The notes under the pieces: model-generated | The model's input: the letters and a program-made list of their open reading frames with translations, nothing else | Told to the model about the DNA's origin: nothing | Database searches by the model: none | NCBI GenBank assembly: GCA_017618515.1 | Contig: JAFZUB010000194.1 | Span: 1 to 5,582 of the forward strand | Source: Bacteroidaceae bacterium | GTDB lineage: Bacteria > Bacteroidota > Bacteroidia > Bacteroidales > Bacteroidaceae | Length of the DNA: 5,582 nt | Direction of reading: 5' to 3' | Shown here: positions 5,183 through 5,582 of the stretch, piece after piece | Layout: each line of letters starts with the position of its first letter | How positions within the stretch are numbered: the first letter of the stretch is position 1 | Program-made: the position numbers and the translations under genes

Positions 5183-5582
5183 ATGCGCAGAAGATTCAAC
5201 ATACTCCTATTGCTCCTGGCATGGTGCACTATAGTGGTGGCGCAGCAGAACGGTAAGGTGCAGAATAGGCCTTACATCGACCTGCGGCCATTTCACTATG
5301 GTTTTTCTATTGGCCTGCATCAGCAGAGCATTATCATGCCCAACACTGGCTACATAGATCCGGAGACGGGCCAGCAGTGGTGGGTGAGCAACGACAACTA
5401 CAGCCCCGGCTTCACTGTAGGCCTTATCGGCGAGTGGCGCATCAATCAGTATCTTGCTGCCCGTGTGCTGCCAACGCTGCATTTCGCTTCGAAGCACATC
5501 ACCTTTCATGAGCAGACCACGGGGCAGACCGATTATCAGGACATGAAGTCCACCTATATTGCTGTGCCGTTGAATCTTAAGA
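5183..5582 (+). CDS. porT: PorT-family outer-membrane beta-barrel protein, N-terminal part (3' end outside window)
   Basis: This is the first 133 codons of a small barrel protein resembling PorT/SprT. PorT is an outer-membrane protein required for type IX secretion and gingipain maturation in Porphyromonas gingivalis, and for gliding/secretion in flavobacteria. Residues 1-20 (MRRRFNILLLLLAWCTIVVA) form a Sec signal peptide with a basic start, Leu core and likely cleavage after A20. The mature part shows the family pattern RPYIDLRPFHYGFSIGLHQQ (29-48), then PGFTVGLIGEWRINQYLAAR (75-94) with VLPTLHF, and later STYIAVPLNLK at the window edge. The ATG at 5183-5185 is the first possible start after an in-frame TAG at 5174-5176. 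It diverges from the ferredoxin. Other PF13568-type porin-family barrels are the alternative; orthology to true PorT needs the missing C-terminal part and neighbours. Confidence 0.8.
   Translation, partial: MRRRFNILLLLLAWCTIVVAQQNGKVQNRPYIDLRPFHYGFSIGLHQQSIIMPNTGYIDPETGQQWWVSNDNYSPGFTVGLIGEWRINQYLAARVLPTLHFASKHITFHEQTTGQTDYQDMKSTYIAVPLNLK

Noticed and set aside
5183..5245. Lipoprotein signal (cysteine at residue 15 of the PorT-family protein)
   Set aside because: The residues before the cysteine are L-A-W; a bulky Trp at -1 does not fit a lipobox, and the Ala20 site gives a normal signal peptidase I cleavage.
5207..5509. A 100-codon minus-strand frame opposite the PorT-family gene
   Set aside because: The plus-strand frame has a signal peptide and family pattern; the opposite frame has none.

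Overview
The window reads as chromosomal DNA from a member of the Bacteroidales, most likely Prevotella or a close relative. The evidence is a DUF3822 gene next to rsmD (a pairing typical of Bacteroidota), a large outer-membrane barrel protein with a carboxypeptidase-regulatory-like N-terminus and plug, a PorT-type barrel protein, and three promoter elements that exactly match the Bacteroidota -7 consensus TAnnTTTG. There are no Shine-Dalgarno sequences next to the start codons, which also fits this phylum. The genus is an inference from protein style, not a measured identity.

Layout, in the direction of transcription of the minus strand (right to left): a 56-residue 2[4Fe-4S] ferredoxin (4863-5033) with its own -7 box and a strong intrinsic terminator (4788-4827); a 1003-residue outer-membrane beta-barrel protein (1682-4693) ending in a Gly/Arg/Pro/Asp-rich tail, followed by a perfect 14-bp hairpin terminator (1638-1674); a two-gene unit, DUF3822 (813-1607) then rsmD (265-804), behind its own -7 box; and the first 61 codons of an ECF sigma factor (1-185), which runs off the left edge. 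On the plus strand, diverging from the ferredoxin, is the first 133 codons of a PorT-family gene (5183-5582), which runs off the right edge.

The genes do not form one pathway. They are separate short transcription units: electron transfer (ferredoxin), envelope (barrel protein, PorT), ribosome maturation (RsmD with its DUF3822 neighbour) and regulation (sigma factor). Intergenic gaps are short, and no stretch over 300 bases lacks a gene.

I found no RNA gene, CRISPR array, insertion sequence, prophage or other mobile element, and no convincing previously undescribed system. The most interesting non-coding signal is a perfect 12-bp inverted repeat at the sigma-factor gene: one arm overlaps the -7 box and the other touches the start codon. 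The most interesting protein signal is the low-complexity tail that follows the last barrel strand of the 1003-residue protein.
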